This document shows positions 33,664 to 44,984 of a DNA stretch of 64,000 nucleotides, piece by piece. Origin of the DNA: Silene latifolia (Eukaryota; Streptophyta; Magnoliopsida; Caryophyllales; Caryophyllaceae); the NCBI RefSeq assembly GCF_048544455.1, contig NC_133534.1, positions 33,666,217 through 33,730,216 on the forward strand, given 5' to 3'. A model generated the notes under the pieces. It saw only the letters and a program-made list of their open reading frames with translations, was not told the DNA's origin and searched no databases. Position 1 is the first letter of the stretch; every line of letters begins with the position of its first letter. The position numbers and the translations under genes are program-made.

Positions 33664-34920
33664 TTATAAACAATTACCATAACTATAATAATAACCATCA
33701 TCATAATCGCTGTCGTAGTCGTCATTGTCATCGTCCACCTCTCGTACTTTGGGTGATGAACGAATCAGTAGACCTCCGGGGAAGTTTAACAGGCTTTGCT
33801 TGCATATATATGCGAAAGCTAAATAACCAGTTTCAAGGCCACGTCTGTCGATTCTCATCTCAATGAATTGTTTATCTCTAATGTTGTACCAAAAGTATTG
33901 GCCACTATAATTTGGTATACACAATAGTTCATGTGATGATCCTTTGCGGTAAGCAATAGGGTGGTAAACGGATTCGGGTCCTTTCTCAGGAAGGCTCATC
34001 AATTTAATCCAAGACTCTTTAACACCGTATTCTTTCATAACCCATATACTATAACTCGACTTATTCACATTGTAACATGAAAAACTTAGTTGCCCTTCAA
34101 GCAAACCTAGCTGATAAACACCGCGTTGAAATTCTTGAGTTGGGTTGGAATCGATTTCACTCAAAAGAATATCAGGCAAGAGCACATCATTAGACCATCG
34201 TTCAGCCTTGATATCAAAACAACCAATTCTCGTTAAGCGACCATGACTCTCGAAAATCATGACAAGTAAATGGTTTTGTACCAAAACGGGAGTATCACAC
34301 GATTCAGGCGTGCTCGGTTTACACTCGACAGGTTTCCACAAATTAGTGTTCAAGCTATAGACGATGACCTCCGTTACTAAAACGTCATGTACACCTCGAC
34401 GGTATTGGACAAACCTAACAACTTTGAAATCGTCTGAACAATGACACATCCCATACTGAGCATAGTAATGGTGAGTGGGAACATAAAGTTTAGGGAGTAC
34501 ACGGTAAATACGCGTAGTTGGGTTGACCAAGATGAGACCTTCAAGGTCATTGTATCCGCACCCAATCAAGAGGTACGATTCGCAGGAAGCCACCATCGAC
34601 ATAAAGGGGTCACACCATTGTGACCATTGTGACGGTATAGGGTAAGGGCAGACCGTAGGAGGAGAGTGTAGAGAATCCAATTCGTATATACTGAAGGAGC
34701 CGCCGTACCCGCCTGGGAGGATTAAGAGGCGATGATTGGCCTCGGCAAATAATGCATTGAATTTGGGGGACGAAATCTCGGTTAGAAAAGACTTTGAGAC
34801 ACACTTGAAGCGAAAGAGTGATTTAGCGGGTACTTTGGGGAGTATACATGATAATATTAGTTCCATGGGAAGGCTAACTCTTGACGAACATGGTTGTAGG
34901 GTTTTGAAACTCGCATCCAT
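33664..34920 (-). CDS. F-box/FBA protein, copy 1 (intact, 418 aa)
   Basis: A predicted substrate adaptor of an SCF-type E3 ubiquitin ligase: the F-box binds SKP1 and the C-terminal FBA region recognises the target. The F-box is at residues about 14-55 (LPMELILSCILPKVPAKSLF, then RFKCVSKSFL). The F-box-associated domain runs about 90-360 with a typical LVNPTTRIYRVLP strand and PIAYRKGSSHELLC. An acidic tail (about 390-410) is Asp/Tyr-rich. It is a single exon of normal family length (350-450 aa). The ATG at 34,918-34,920 is shared in position with copies 3 and 4. A TATA-like box lies about 50-60 bases upstream. The target is unknown. Confidence 0.9.
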   Translation of the reverse strand: MDASFKTLQPCSSRVSLPMELILSCILPKVPAKSLFRFKCVSKSFLTEISSPKFNALFAEANHRLLILPGGYGGSFSIYELDSLHSPPTVCPYPIPSQWSQWCDPFMSMVASCESYLLIGCGYNDLEGLILVNPTTRIYRVLPKLYVPTHHYYAQYGMCHCSDDFKVVRFVQYRRGVHDVLVTEVIVYSLNTNLWKPVECKPSTPESCDTPVLVQNHLLVMIFESHGRLTRIGCFDIKAERWSNDVLLPDILLSEIDSNPTQEFQRGVYQLGLLEGQLSFSCYNVNKSSYSIWVMKEYGVKESWIKLMSLPEKGPESVYHPIAYRKGSSHELLCIPNYSGQYFWYNIRDKQFIEMRIDRRGLETGYLAFAYICKQSLLNFPGGLLIRSSPKVREVDDDNDDYDSDYDDGYYYSYGNCL

Positions 34921-34969
34921 TGAAAGGGTTGATTAGGGCAGAATTAAGGAGACGTAGAAATTACGGAAA

Positions 34970-34981
34970 TTATATATATAA
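34970..34981 (-). promoter_or_regulatory. TATA-like box of F-box copy 1
   Basis: TTATATATATAA lies 50-61 bases upstream of the ATG. Between it and the ATG is a leader (tccttaattctgccctaatc) conserved before copies 3 and 4. The short TATA-to-ATG distance implies a short 5' UTR. Confidence 0.6.
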
Positions 34982-34989
34982 CAAAGGAA

Positions 34990-37096
34990 ATTAAATTAAA
35001 AAATATTAGAACATTTGGCAATTACAATACGTATGAACAAGTATTATTTTTTTATTCTCAATTTGCATTTATAATTATAAAAAGATATTTTATGTAAAAG
35101 ATAAACATTACTTTAATCTTTTAGTAAGTAGGGGGAAGTGGAACTTGCAAAAATTCTATACCTAGCTACCACGGCCTACCCCCTTGCCACTCTACTCATG
35201 TTATACATTGTCGACAAAATTTTCGAAGAAACAATTAATTAATGATTCCTAAAATTAATAAACTAAACAAAATTAATGTAACAGACAGAGGATTATTTAA
35301 TCTAAAATTAATATACTATATGGTAAATTTGAAAACAGTTAAGAAATTTTAACTAAAAATTTCAAAATTTAATCCTCCAAGTTCCAACAAGAGCGAGCGT
35401 CCTTCGTAGCTCCGCCACTGGGATGATATGTGATGAATGCTCGTCAAGTTGCGGGGTATAAGCATGAATAACGCTTATAACCTGGTGTTTAGAAACGCAC
35501 CTTTTACTGCGGGTTAGGAAATAGCAAAGTAGTCGCGGCAACATAGTCAATCGTACATAAATTCAGACGTCGTTCTTTCAAATAGAAGTTAGTGATCGAG
35601 TCCGCATTGATGACCTCATCTCGAAGGCGAGCTTGGCCTATCGTTCGAAGTAAACATGACAAGCGGACATTTTGGCCTATCGTTCGAAGTAAATAAACAT
35701 GATAAAAAAAAAATAGAGAAAACTAGTACTCGAGTTGGTTGTATTTGTGGAAATGAACAACTCTATATGCTACTACAAGAAAAGGAGCGACTCGAGCACT
35801 CCAAACGTGTGATCTTGACTGCTAATGTTGCTACAAAGTCTACGACAACAATAACAACAGCGATGGAGCCAGTTAAATTTTCGAAATTTTTCAAGGCTAC
35901 CTTATACTATTACTCATTTGCTCCCGTTGACTTTAATTTAAATCCCGACTCCTTTATTGAATAACAATAACTAACAACATTACCTCCAAATCTTCAATGA
36001 GTCAATTGCGTCCACAAATTGCTGAGTAAGAGAGGTCGGACGTATGAAACCCCTAAATTACCTTTGGTAGATCCTGTTTTTTGGACGTTTAGGAATTGAA
36101 CTGGACTAAATTTATAGGAGCTGAAATGAACTTATAGGAGTTTGACTGAACTTATAAGAGCTCAACTAAACTTAACTGAACTTATAGGAGCCGAAGTGAA
36201 CTTATAAGAGTTGAACATTTAGAAGTCGAACATAACTTACAATTTTTTTGCGCTTTGTATAATTTTTTTTTTGCAAGTACTACAATACATTACAATAAAA
36301 AATCAATTGCGTATCACATTTTTTTTTCTGAACATCTGTTTTCATATTATCATCCTTCTCGTCACTTTCAAATTCATCTTCATTATCAGTGACATCATCA
36401 AATCCATTGTCTCGCCAAATGTCTTTTACTTCGTTTCAAACATGGCTCAATCAGTTGAGATTAATGAGGTATAGGTAAAATTAGGGTAAAAATATTATTG
36501 AGATAGGTGAACTTGTGAATAATTTTACGAGTAGGCTGTTTAGCATAAACAAATTAAAATAGATACAAGGGTCATTTTTTTTTTTAAAGAATAATGTGTA
36601 TATGATAATTTTAATATTGGACTTTTTTGCATTGATTCAAATGAAAAGCGTGCTTTTTTTTTAATTCGTCAATATTATAAAACGGCTATGAATTCATAGT
36701 TAATATAAATTGTAAGAACTTGTCTAAACTGAACTTATATGAGCTAAACTGAACTTCTAAGAACTGGACCGAACTTATAGGAACATGACTAATAAGAGCT
36801 GATATAATACTCCACTGAACTGAAGACGTTATTCGGGTGAGGTACCCCTTTGAAGAGTTTCATTGGTAGGCTTAAAATATGACTAATGCTTAAGAGATTA
36901 AAGTACTACTCATATAAACAAAGTGCACTTTTTTTTTCTGGTTATACGTGTTTGGCTGGGAGTAATATTAGGATTGGTGATCTCCTAGTTAGGTTCCTGA
37001 ATGTGCATGAGTGAGGACAAAATGCGCTGAAAAAGATTTGCGTTGATCTGGGTTGGGGTGTTACAGTTGAACTGAACTGGAGCTAAACTGAACCTA
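34990..37096. other. spacer between F-box copies 1 and 2
   Basis: No gene supported. The AGTGGCGGAGC word near 33,553 occurs inverted near 35,405, so the pair brackets F-box copy 1. Two clusters of gaacttataggagctgaact-type 20-bp words occur near 36,110-36,235 and 36,715-36,805, a degenerate tandem repeat. Confidence 0.5.
36110..36805. repeat. degenerate 20-bp GAACTTATAGGAGCTGAACT repeats in two clusters
   Basis: Words of the form (a)ctgaacttataggag recur in the same orientation near 36,110-36,235 and 36,715-36,805, with about 480 bp of unrelated AT-rich DNA between them. Confidence 0.7.
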
Positions 37097-37716
37097 TCAA
37101 TACTATATATTAATTCCAGAAACCAAGGGACTTCAATGTAATTAAAGAAATTTATACAAATTAATTATACTCTATAGTTTTAAATCGATAGCACCGTGTG
37201 ATGGACCTGATAAAGGGACCTCAATGTAAATATTATATAGTTTTGGTTAAAAGTATAATATAAAGATGCCTTGATGATGAATATTTATGGAAATTACATT
37301 AAATTAAGGTAATTAAATTTAGAAAACACAAGAATATAGTGATTTTCCTTAAAATTAACATGCCCCACTTATGAAATTAATTAGTATCATCATAGAATTA
37401 TACATTAAATTAAATGTAATAAAAATAATAGTACCAGCAACGAGATTAATAAAATTAACGGTATTAATGTGGGAGTAGTGACAGTTATAATAATGATAGT
37501 GGGAGTAGTGAAAGTAACTACAAATGTAGTGAAAGTAACAGTGGTAACAATGAAAATAAATTTTACATTTCATCATAATTACAAGATATGCCGTAGAAAA
37601 ATATATTACAAATAGTAAAGGTGTGAGTTAGACAACTCCAACATAGTTTATTTCATTGAAAATAAAACTTAACGGTAAATAGAGGTAGCCCGGGCGAAGC
37701 CGGGCACCAAACCTAG
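37097..37716 (+). mobile_element. short non-autonomous Helitron
   Basis: It starts TCAATACTATATATTAATTC after an A and ends CTAG before a T, as Helitrons insert between A and T. Just before the end is a GC hairpin, GCCCGG-GCGAAG-CCGGGC, about 10 bases from CTAG. There is no terminal inverted repeat, target duplication or coding. An internal phrase (gggacttcaatgta / gggacctcaatgta) is repeated. The call rests on the end structures alone. Confidence 0.6.
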
Positions 37717-38210
37717 TAATAACTAAACTAAATTTAATAGAAGTGATTTTAAATTTAAAAGAACATGGTCTTAGTGTCTTACTACGAAGTATTTCTGCAA
37801 AAGAAAATTTGTCATTCTGCTGGTGGCAATTGCAGTACCTTTACTTTTATATCTAAACAAAAGCATCAACATACACTACATTCTACAAAGACACACCAAT
37901 ACACGTGAAAAATAAGTCATAAGTTGTTATAAGTCATAAGTTGTTTATAATGAGGTGTATCATGTATGAACCCAAAATCGTAACCAAATAAATATAGCTG
38001 AAAATATATATGTTTACTGCATTCATATAAATGAGGTGAAAAATAAAAAATTATAGATATTTGTGTAAATAGATTGCCAATAACAATAACAATTGTTATA
38101 AGTCTTCATTGCCTCAAATGGCTCCCGCAAATTACGAGGTCATCTTTTAAAAATAAATTCTTTATATTCCGTATATTGCACACATGAAGTAAAAAATACT
38201 GCGTAAAAAG
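37717..38210. other. AT-rich spacer
   Basis: No gene or clear repeat, apart from a small direct repeat of ataagtcataagttgtt near 37,912-37,945. Confidence 0.45.
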
Positions 38211-39245
38211 TTATAACCATTCACTATCACTATAAACACAACCGTCATCGTCATCATCATCGTCCACCTCTCCTACTTTAGATGATGAACGAATCGGTAG
38301 ACCTCCAGGAAAGTTTAACAAGCTTCGCTTGCATATAAATGCGAAAGAGAAATTACTAGTATTAAGGCCATCTCCGTCGATTCCCGTCTCAGTGAATTGT
38401 TTATCTCTAATATTGTACCAAAAGTATTTGCCACTATATTTTGGTATACACAATAGTTCATCTGATGATCCTTTGCGGTAAGCAATAGGGTAGTAAACGC
38501 CTTTCAGCCCTTGCCTAGGAAGGCTCATCAATTTAACCCAAGACTCTTTAGCACCATAATCCTTCATGACCCATGTAGTAAAAGTCGTTTTGTTCATATC
38601 GTAACACGAAAAACGTAATTGCCCCTCAAGCACACCTAGGTGATACTGACCATCTCGCGTTGGGTTGGAACCGATTTCACCCAAAAGAATATCAGACAAG
38701 ACGACATCATTAGACCATCGTTCAGCCTTGATATCGAAACAGCCAATTCTCGTCATGCGGCCACTACTATAACATATCATGACAAATAAATGGTTTTGTA
38801 CAAGGACAGGAGTATCCAACGATTCATTCGTGGCCGGTTCGCACTCGATAGGTTTCCACGAATTAGTTGTCAAGCTATAAACGATGACTTCCCTTTTCTC
38901 GTTTTGGACAAACCTCACAATTTTGACATCATCATTGATTTCACACATCCCATAGTGTACATAGTCACACAAAATGGGAACGTAAGCGTTAGGGAGTACA
39001 CGGTAAATACGGGTAGTTGGGTTGACCAAGATGAGACCTTCAAGGTCAGTGTATCCGCACCCAATCAAGAGGTAAGATTCGCAAGAAGCCACCATCGACA
39101 CAAAGGGTGCATACCATTGTAACGGTATAGGGTAAGGGCAGACCGTAGGAGGAGAGTCTAGAGAGTCCAGTTCGTATATACTGAAGGTCTGGTACTCTTT
39201 GCCTGGGAGGATTAAGAGGCGGTCAGGGTTTCGAAACTATCCATT
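38211..39245 (-). pseudogene. F-box/FBA gene, copy 2, lacking its F-box
   Basis: The FBA region is open and close to the other copies (SMVASCESYLLIGCGYTDLE, LVNPTTRIYRVLPNAYVP, PIAYRKGSSDELLC, acidic DDDDDDD tail). Upstream, the usual start MDSFETL (ATG near 39,243) is joined directly to RLLILPGKEYQTFSIYELDS. About 55 codons, covering the whole F-box, are missing and the join shifts the frame. Without the F-box it could not dock to SKP1. From the first in-frame Met it could give a 296-residue FBA-only protein; whether it is made is unknown. The TATA region upstream is now a (TA)n run. Confidence 0.85.
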
Positions 39246-39322
39246 GGAAAGGGTAAATTTGCTTGTAAAGTTGTAATAATAGGGATTAGGGCAAAATTAG
39301 GGTAATGTCGAAGTTGTGGAAA

Positions 39323-39329
<7 letters not shown>

Positions 39330-39362
<33 letters not shown>
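39330..39362. repeat. (TA)n microsatellite at the promoter of F-box copy 2
   Basis: A run of about 16 TA units between ggaaatctgtg and cgagtaaaagaaat. The same flanking words surround the short TATA box of copies 1 and 3, so the run sits at the TATA site itself. Confidence 0.85.
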
Positions 39363-39363
<1 letters not shown>

Positions 39364-39547
39364 GAGTAAAAGAAATTAAAGAATAATAAAAGTCACGGTA
39401 TATAATAAAGAAATGTGAAACTTGCAAAACTTCTACCAAGGGGCAAGGTACTTGTGTTATACATCGCCTTCCAAATTACTGAAAAAAAAAAACCTGTAAT
39501 TAAACTCGAAAATTAACAAATAAACTAAACAAAGTTACTATAAAAGA

Positions 39548-39955
39548 CAGGATAATTGATCAAAAATCTAAAAGGAATTTTTTATAGTACCTTCGTGTTT
39601 TTTCGATATTTACCTAGTATCCCTCACTTTTAAAAAACATTGGTATTCCTAAATTTTATAACTTGTTCATACAATACCCAGATTAATATAATTTGAGTAT
39701 TATAACAGTTTAATTTAATAAAGAAAATATTTTAAGATTGAATAATGTAAATTGGGGATAAAATTTCACAAATTATCGCTACAAAATTATAAAATGTACA
39801 TAAATTAAACATTGAAATTGACATATTAGAGGTATTTGGGTTTTTTAAGGAGGTTTTCATTAAATTTAGAAATACCAATGTTAGTTTCAATAAATGAGGG
39901 TACCATGTAGAATTCAAAACAAACACGAGGATATGTGTCGAAAAATCTAATCATA
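39548..39955. mobile_element. MITE-like element, copy A (related to 48,795-49,128)
   Basis: The first and last roughly 100 bp are imperfect inverted repeats: ttgatcaaaaatct / agatttttcgacac, cgtgtttttt / aaacacga and cattggtattcctaaa / ttagaaataccaatg. A second copy lies at 48,795-49,128. No ORF. Confidence 0.65.
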
Positions 39956-40693
39956 AAACATCGGACTGACGGTCAATGGTTGTCCTTTAATTTTGGCACA
40001 AAGACAAAGGAAAGAGGGGGGTCAATTCATGTTGAGGGTAAGATTATTAGTGAGCTAAGTCTTACATCCAAAATATACTCTCACAATGAGAAGGGCGGTA
40101 GACTCTTTTGTTCCTTCGAGACTACTATATTTATTGGCAAATGGCGAGGTGGATGGCGGTATTTCTACCCTTGGTGGTGTACTACTATCCATCCAAGAAC
40201 TGTGAAGAATAATGAAGACGGGACCATGAGAGATCCGAAAGGGGCGCTTGTTTATCCCATAACAAGGCTTATCTGCCTCGAAAATTCCCATGGAAAGTAA
40301 GAATAGAATCACTTTTCTGCTAATCTTGATGTGCTTTCTAACATTAACCCTCTCATTCTGACTGTTTATATATTAATATAAGTTATTACCTAAAATTTCC
40401 ATGCAACTGCATTTTAGACGGTTTTACTATTTATCCAGCATTACCTAAAATTTATATATTAATATAAGTTATTGTTAAAAGTAGCCTATCTTTTAAATAT
40501 CACACAAAATCCCCGAAATGTTAGGGACGGCCGTGACTCTAATTATATTTTAGCGTTTTTGTATGCTATAATTTTTATTAAATACCTCCATTACATAAAT
40601 CCTAGATTCGTCACTGTAAGAACCCCTAACAAAAATGCTAATGAAGAAAAATACATTGTAAAGACGTCTAATGAGGCAAAGATGTCGCATAAG
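39956..40693. other. spacer before F-box copy 3; one unrecognised ORF
   Basis: A + frame of 121 codons (39,935-40,300) and a - frame of 85 codons overlap here; neither has a recognisable domain. The + frame is rich in Trp/Gly (KWRGGWRYFYPWW) and may be a decayed exon. Nothing else is seen. Confidence 0.35.
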
Positions 40694-41269
40694 TTATAAT
40701 AATTCATCACTCAAGAACAAGTATCTAGTGTCCTCCTTCTCCTCCTCATCATCACCACCGTCATGTTTGTCATCCACGTCTTGTTCTTTGGATGATGAAC
40801 AAATCGGTTGACCTCCGCGGAAGTTTAAGAGGCTTCCCTTGCATATATATGCGAAAGCGAAATTACTAGTATTAAGGCCATCTCCGTCGATTCCCGTCTC
40901 AGTGAATTGTTTCTCTCTAATGTTGTACCAAAAGTATTTGCCACTATATTCTGGTAGACACAATAGTTCATCTGATGATCCTTTGCGGTAAGCAATAGGG
41001 TAGTAAACGCCTTTGACCCCTTGCCCGGGAAGGCTCATCAACTTAAACCAAGACTCTTTAACACCATAATCGTTCATAACCCATATATTATAAGTCGACT
41101 TGTCCACATTGTAACATGAAAAATATAATCGGCCATCAAGCACACCAAGGCGATAGTGTCCATCTCGAGTTGGGTTGGCATTGATTTCACTCAAAAGAAT
41201 ATCAGGCAAGGGCACATCATTAGACCATCGTTCAGCCTTCATATCAAAACAACCAATTCTCGTCAAGCG

Positions 41270-41338
<69 letters not shown>

Positions 41339-42025
41339 GAAAATTGTATCATCATCATCATAATAATCATAGAAAATCATAACAAGTAAATGGTTTTGTA
41401 CAAGGACGGGATCATTACACCATTCCGTTGTGGGATTTTGAAAGTCTATAGGTTTCCACGAAATACTTGTCAAACTATAAACCATCACTTCCCTTAGACC
41501 ATCACATTGGACAAACCTGACAATTTTGAAATCGACATTTAATTCATCGTCTAAACAATGACACATCCCATAATATACGGAGTCAGACCAAGTGGGAACG
41601 TAAACTTGAGGGAGTACACGGTAAATACGTGTAGTTGGGTTGACCAAGATGACACCTTCAAGGTGGTCATTGTATCCATACGCAATCAAGAGGTATGACT
41701 CGCAAGATGCCACCAGCGACATCGTGGGTGCATACCATTGTGACGGTATAGGGGAAGGGCAGATCGTAGGAGGAGAGTGTAGAGAGTCCAGTTCGTATAT
41801 ACGGAAGGAGGCGTAATCGCCTGGGAGGATTAAGAGCCGATGATTGGCCTCGGCAAATAATGAATTGAATTTGGGGGATGTAATCTCGGTTAGAAAAGAC
41901 TTTGAAACACATTTAAAGCGAAAGAGGGATTTAGCCGGTAATTTGGGAAGTATACATGATAATATTAATTCCATGGGAAGGGTAATTCTTGAACATGGTT
42001 TTAGGGTTTTGAAACTCGAATCCAT
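40694..42025 (-). CDS. F-box/FBA protein, copy 3, with poly-Asp insert (443 aa)
   Basis: The third member of the array. The F-box is at residues about 13-54 (LPMELILSCILPKLPAKSLF). The FBA domain follows with LVNPTTRIYRVLPQVYVP and PIAYRKGSSDELLC. A run of about 24 Asp lies inside the FBA region (around residues 230-255), where the other copies have only a few residues between LVMIF and LTRIGCFD. It is encoded by a (GAT)n microsatellite at about 41,269-41,340. The C-terminal tail is also acidic. The frame is open throughout and the length is otherwise normal. An Asp run in a surface loop may be tolerated; whether the allele is functional or length-variable is unknown. Confidence 0.88.
41269..41340. 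repeat. coding (ATC/GAT)n microsatellite
   Basis: An uninterrupted cat-cat-cat run on + (GAT on -) of about 23-24 units, encoding the Asp run of F-box copy 3. Both shifted + frames give artefact poly-Ile and poly-Ser ORFs. Confidence 0.95.
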
Positions 42026-42105
42026 TGAAAGGGTTGATTAGGGCAGAATTAAGGAGAAGTTGAAGTTTTGAAGTTACGGAAATCTGGATATCTGTGTGTA
42101 TTGTG

Positions 42106-42114
42106 TATATATAA
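42106..42114 (-). promoter_or_regulatory. TATA-like box of F-box copy 3
   Basis: TTATATATA on -, about 80 bases upstream of the ATG, beside the same ccgtaactt-type leader as in copy 1. Confidence 0.5.
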
Positions 42115-42544
42115 GAAAGGAAATTAACATAAAGATGGAGAATAATCTATCTATCTATTCTATTCTATATAAAAGTATAATAGAAGAACCGTTATCCATT
42201 AAACTTGACACGTGTCAACTGACGTTAAAAGATTTCCGCCTAAGCATTTTATAGAAATATGGAAATAATATTATGTGAATATTGTATAGTTGTCATATAT
42301 TCTACATATGTTATATGATTGCCTATTTGTTAGAGACAATAATAGAAATATGGAAATAATATTATGTCCATATTTCTATACATTCCAATCCCTTAACCTA
42401 ATCGTTATCATTATAATTATTTATCATTATCATTATTATTAGAATATTAGACCCATGCCTGATATCCTAATAATTATTACTCATATTCTTTTTTTTAAGG
42501 GAAATTATTACTCATATTCTTGGCTGCTTCATCTCGCACAAATA

Positions 42545-42771
42545 GGATTATACATCCAGTTGTATATAGAGCATTGTACAACCAAGGTATAAGAATTCGA
42601 GCTTATATGTATTTTTTTCTGAGCTAATTCAAAGTTCATATTTTTAATGTGTAAATGGATGAATTCAGATACTTTCTAATAAAGCTCATATTCTTTAAGA
42701 TAAAGCTCGGATAATTTATTACAAAGCTCGGATTCTACACTGTACAACTGGTACATCTGGTTGTATAATCC
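42545..42771. mobile_element. MITE of 227 bp, unassigned family
   Basis: The ends are GGATTATACATCCAGTTGTA and the complement of a matching terminus (GGATTATACAACCAGATGTA). Inner copies of gtacaac/gttgtac extend the match. No clear target duplication. Three gagctcatattc/aaagctcgga-type words lie inside. Confidence 0.6.
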
Positions 42772-43903
42772 ATGAATTGTTCATCTCGCCATTTTCTATT
42801 CATTTCTCTTTTTCTATTCTTTGGCTGTTAGTATTGGAGTAATAAAATTCGATCACTCGATAATTTACTCATTCTATATTTTTATTTATCTCATCTCACC
42901 TTTCAAAGACACGATAAACCTTCACTATACAGACTCTCTTCTCTCCCCTTAAACCCTTCTCCAATTCAATGGATTACTATCACCTTTCAAAGACACGATA
43001 AACCTTCACTATGACTCATTTCACCGAATGTTCCTTCAAATGTTCGTTATATGGATTAATGGATATCGTTTGATTTGATTAAACTTTTTGTAGATTTACG
43101 TTGTTCGCTTCACATCTTAGACAATCTACTCATTTATTCTTTTTATCTTTTCTCCGCCCTTGATTCCCATATGTTCTTCTCTAATCCATTAACCTCTCTA
43201 AAAATTATCACCATAAGTTATTCGTAAATCACGATTTTTATTATGTTTTCTGACGACAAATCAGATTACTGTACTAAGTTTTTTATACGCAAGTTATTAC
43301 TTTCATACATTACTTAATTAGAAATTTAAGTATTTAACTTGATAATAAGATAACGGCAAGTACATAATTCGGGGGTAAATAGGCAACATATCAAGTCATC
43401 ATTTCCTACAAGTCTAATTTTCAAATTGATTAAGGTGTACCAAAATATAAAAAACGTCAGTAGATTTTATGAGAAACCGTCTTCCACTAATTTATTGGGA
43501 GACATAATAGAAAAAATAAATAAATTTGATGGGCCCCTCACCTCATCATGTGAGATGTCTCTCAATAACGTTATTGAGAGAGCGTCTCTCCGGAGTTTTT
43601 GTGAAAAAACGTGTGGGTTAATAGCTTATAAATGCTCAGTTCAAAGATACGAAACACAGGCCCAAACATGATAGTATATAATAAAGGGACGTTTGTTTTG
43701 TGCATTGATATGGATTGGAATCGAGAATCATATTTGCATGGTATCTGGTTGGAACTTGATTTCTCATACCTTGTGTTTGTTTCGATTTTGAGTGTTATTG
43801 GTTTCAAACTCAATTAAGGTTAAAATCTATAAAATAAAATATTTTAAATAATAATTTTTGATATTATAAAATCATATAGATAATTTTTTGATCAAATAAA
43901 TAT

Positions 43904-44984
43904 TGGGGGAAGTGATGATTGAATTGACCTCATAACTTTGTGCAATTGTGAAATTAACCCCCACAATAACTTTTAATTGGAGTAATTTGGTCTCATAAGA
44001 GCAAGTCCAATGATTTGGCTTAGGGACTTGCTTGCAATTTCTTAAAATTACAAGCAAGTGGCTAAACCATTGGACAAGTACATGCATGTAGGGTAGCTTA
44101 AACCAAGCAACTAGCTTCATTAAGCTAGTAGCTTAAATGACCCTACCACAAAAATACAACCAATAGAAATTAGTTTGATTAATTAACATATGAGTCAAGC
44201 TAGTTAAAATTTAGGCTAAACCATTGAAATGAATTAGTAGCTCAAAAATAAACTAGCTTAAAATGTGATGTGGTAATAGTAAGCTAGTTGAAACTAGCTT
44301 ACCATTGGACTTGCTTTAAGTTTCACATAAGGTGCAATCAAACCTCAATACAAAATATCATTATATACCAACGGCTATACCAATACATATACGTATAACA
44401 TACCAAAATTATACGTATTACATATTAAAACCATTTTTTTATATACATATGTAATTTGGTATGCTTTTTTGAAAAAAAACAATTAACAATTTTATGTGAA
44501 TTATTTTTTAAAATGTTGAGAATTAGAAATATTTGAATATTTATTTACGCTTTTATTATATTTATTATATTTTTTGTCATGAAAATCTTTTGATCCGAAT
44601 TTTGATTTTAACACTACCTTACAAAGTATTTTGCAATTGATTTTTTTTTTTTATAAAAACGGTAAAAAATAAAGTTGAAAAACCTGTTCTTTATATAAAA
44701 ATAATAAACTGTTTGATTTTCGTAAAGTATTTTTAATTTTTTTTATCTAATTTATGCTATTTTTTTTATTAACTTTTTGTAAACTTTTATTTTGTATTTT
44801 TCATAAGAAGATAATCATTTTTACTTTTTTGATATGATAAATTTAATCTCTCGTGAGATTTTGATAAATGGGTTTAATTTCACTTATTAGGTAAGTTTTT
44901 AGGGGTAATCACTCCAATTGAAAGTTGTGGGCCTATGAGTGTCACAATTGAACAAAGTTATGGGGGTCAATCATCACTTTCCCG
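43904..44984. mobile_element. Mutator-type MITE with 9-bp target duplication
   Basis: Inverted ends of about 80 bp: GGGGGAAGTGATGATTGA at the left and the complement of TCAATCATCACTTTCCC at the right. Inner blocks also match (cataactttgtgcaattgtg / cacaattgaacaaagttatg, aattggagtaatt / aatcactccaatt). The flanks AATAAATAT (43,895-43,903) and AATAAGTAT (44,985-44,993) are a 9-bp target duplication with one difference. No ORF. Confidence 0.82.
43999..44316. mobile_element. Tourist-like MITE nested in the Mutator-type MITE
   Basis: The ends GAGCAAGTCCAATG and CATTGGACTTGCTT are inverted, with TAA on both sides (43,996-43,998 and 44,317-44,319), the 3-bp target of PIF/Harbinger elements. Many agctagtt and actagctt words inside make it self-complementary. 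Confidence 0.85.

Noticed and set aside
41156-41389. + strand poly-Ile and poly-Ser ORFs
   Set aside because: Shadows of the (GAT)n Asp run in F-box copy 3.
43559-43582. Perfect palindrome tctctcaataacgttattgagaga as an element end
   Set aside because: No partner end or target duplication found; kept only as a note.
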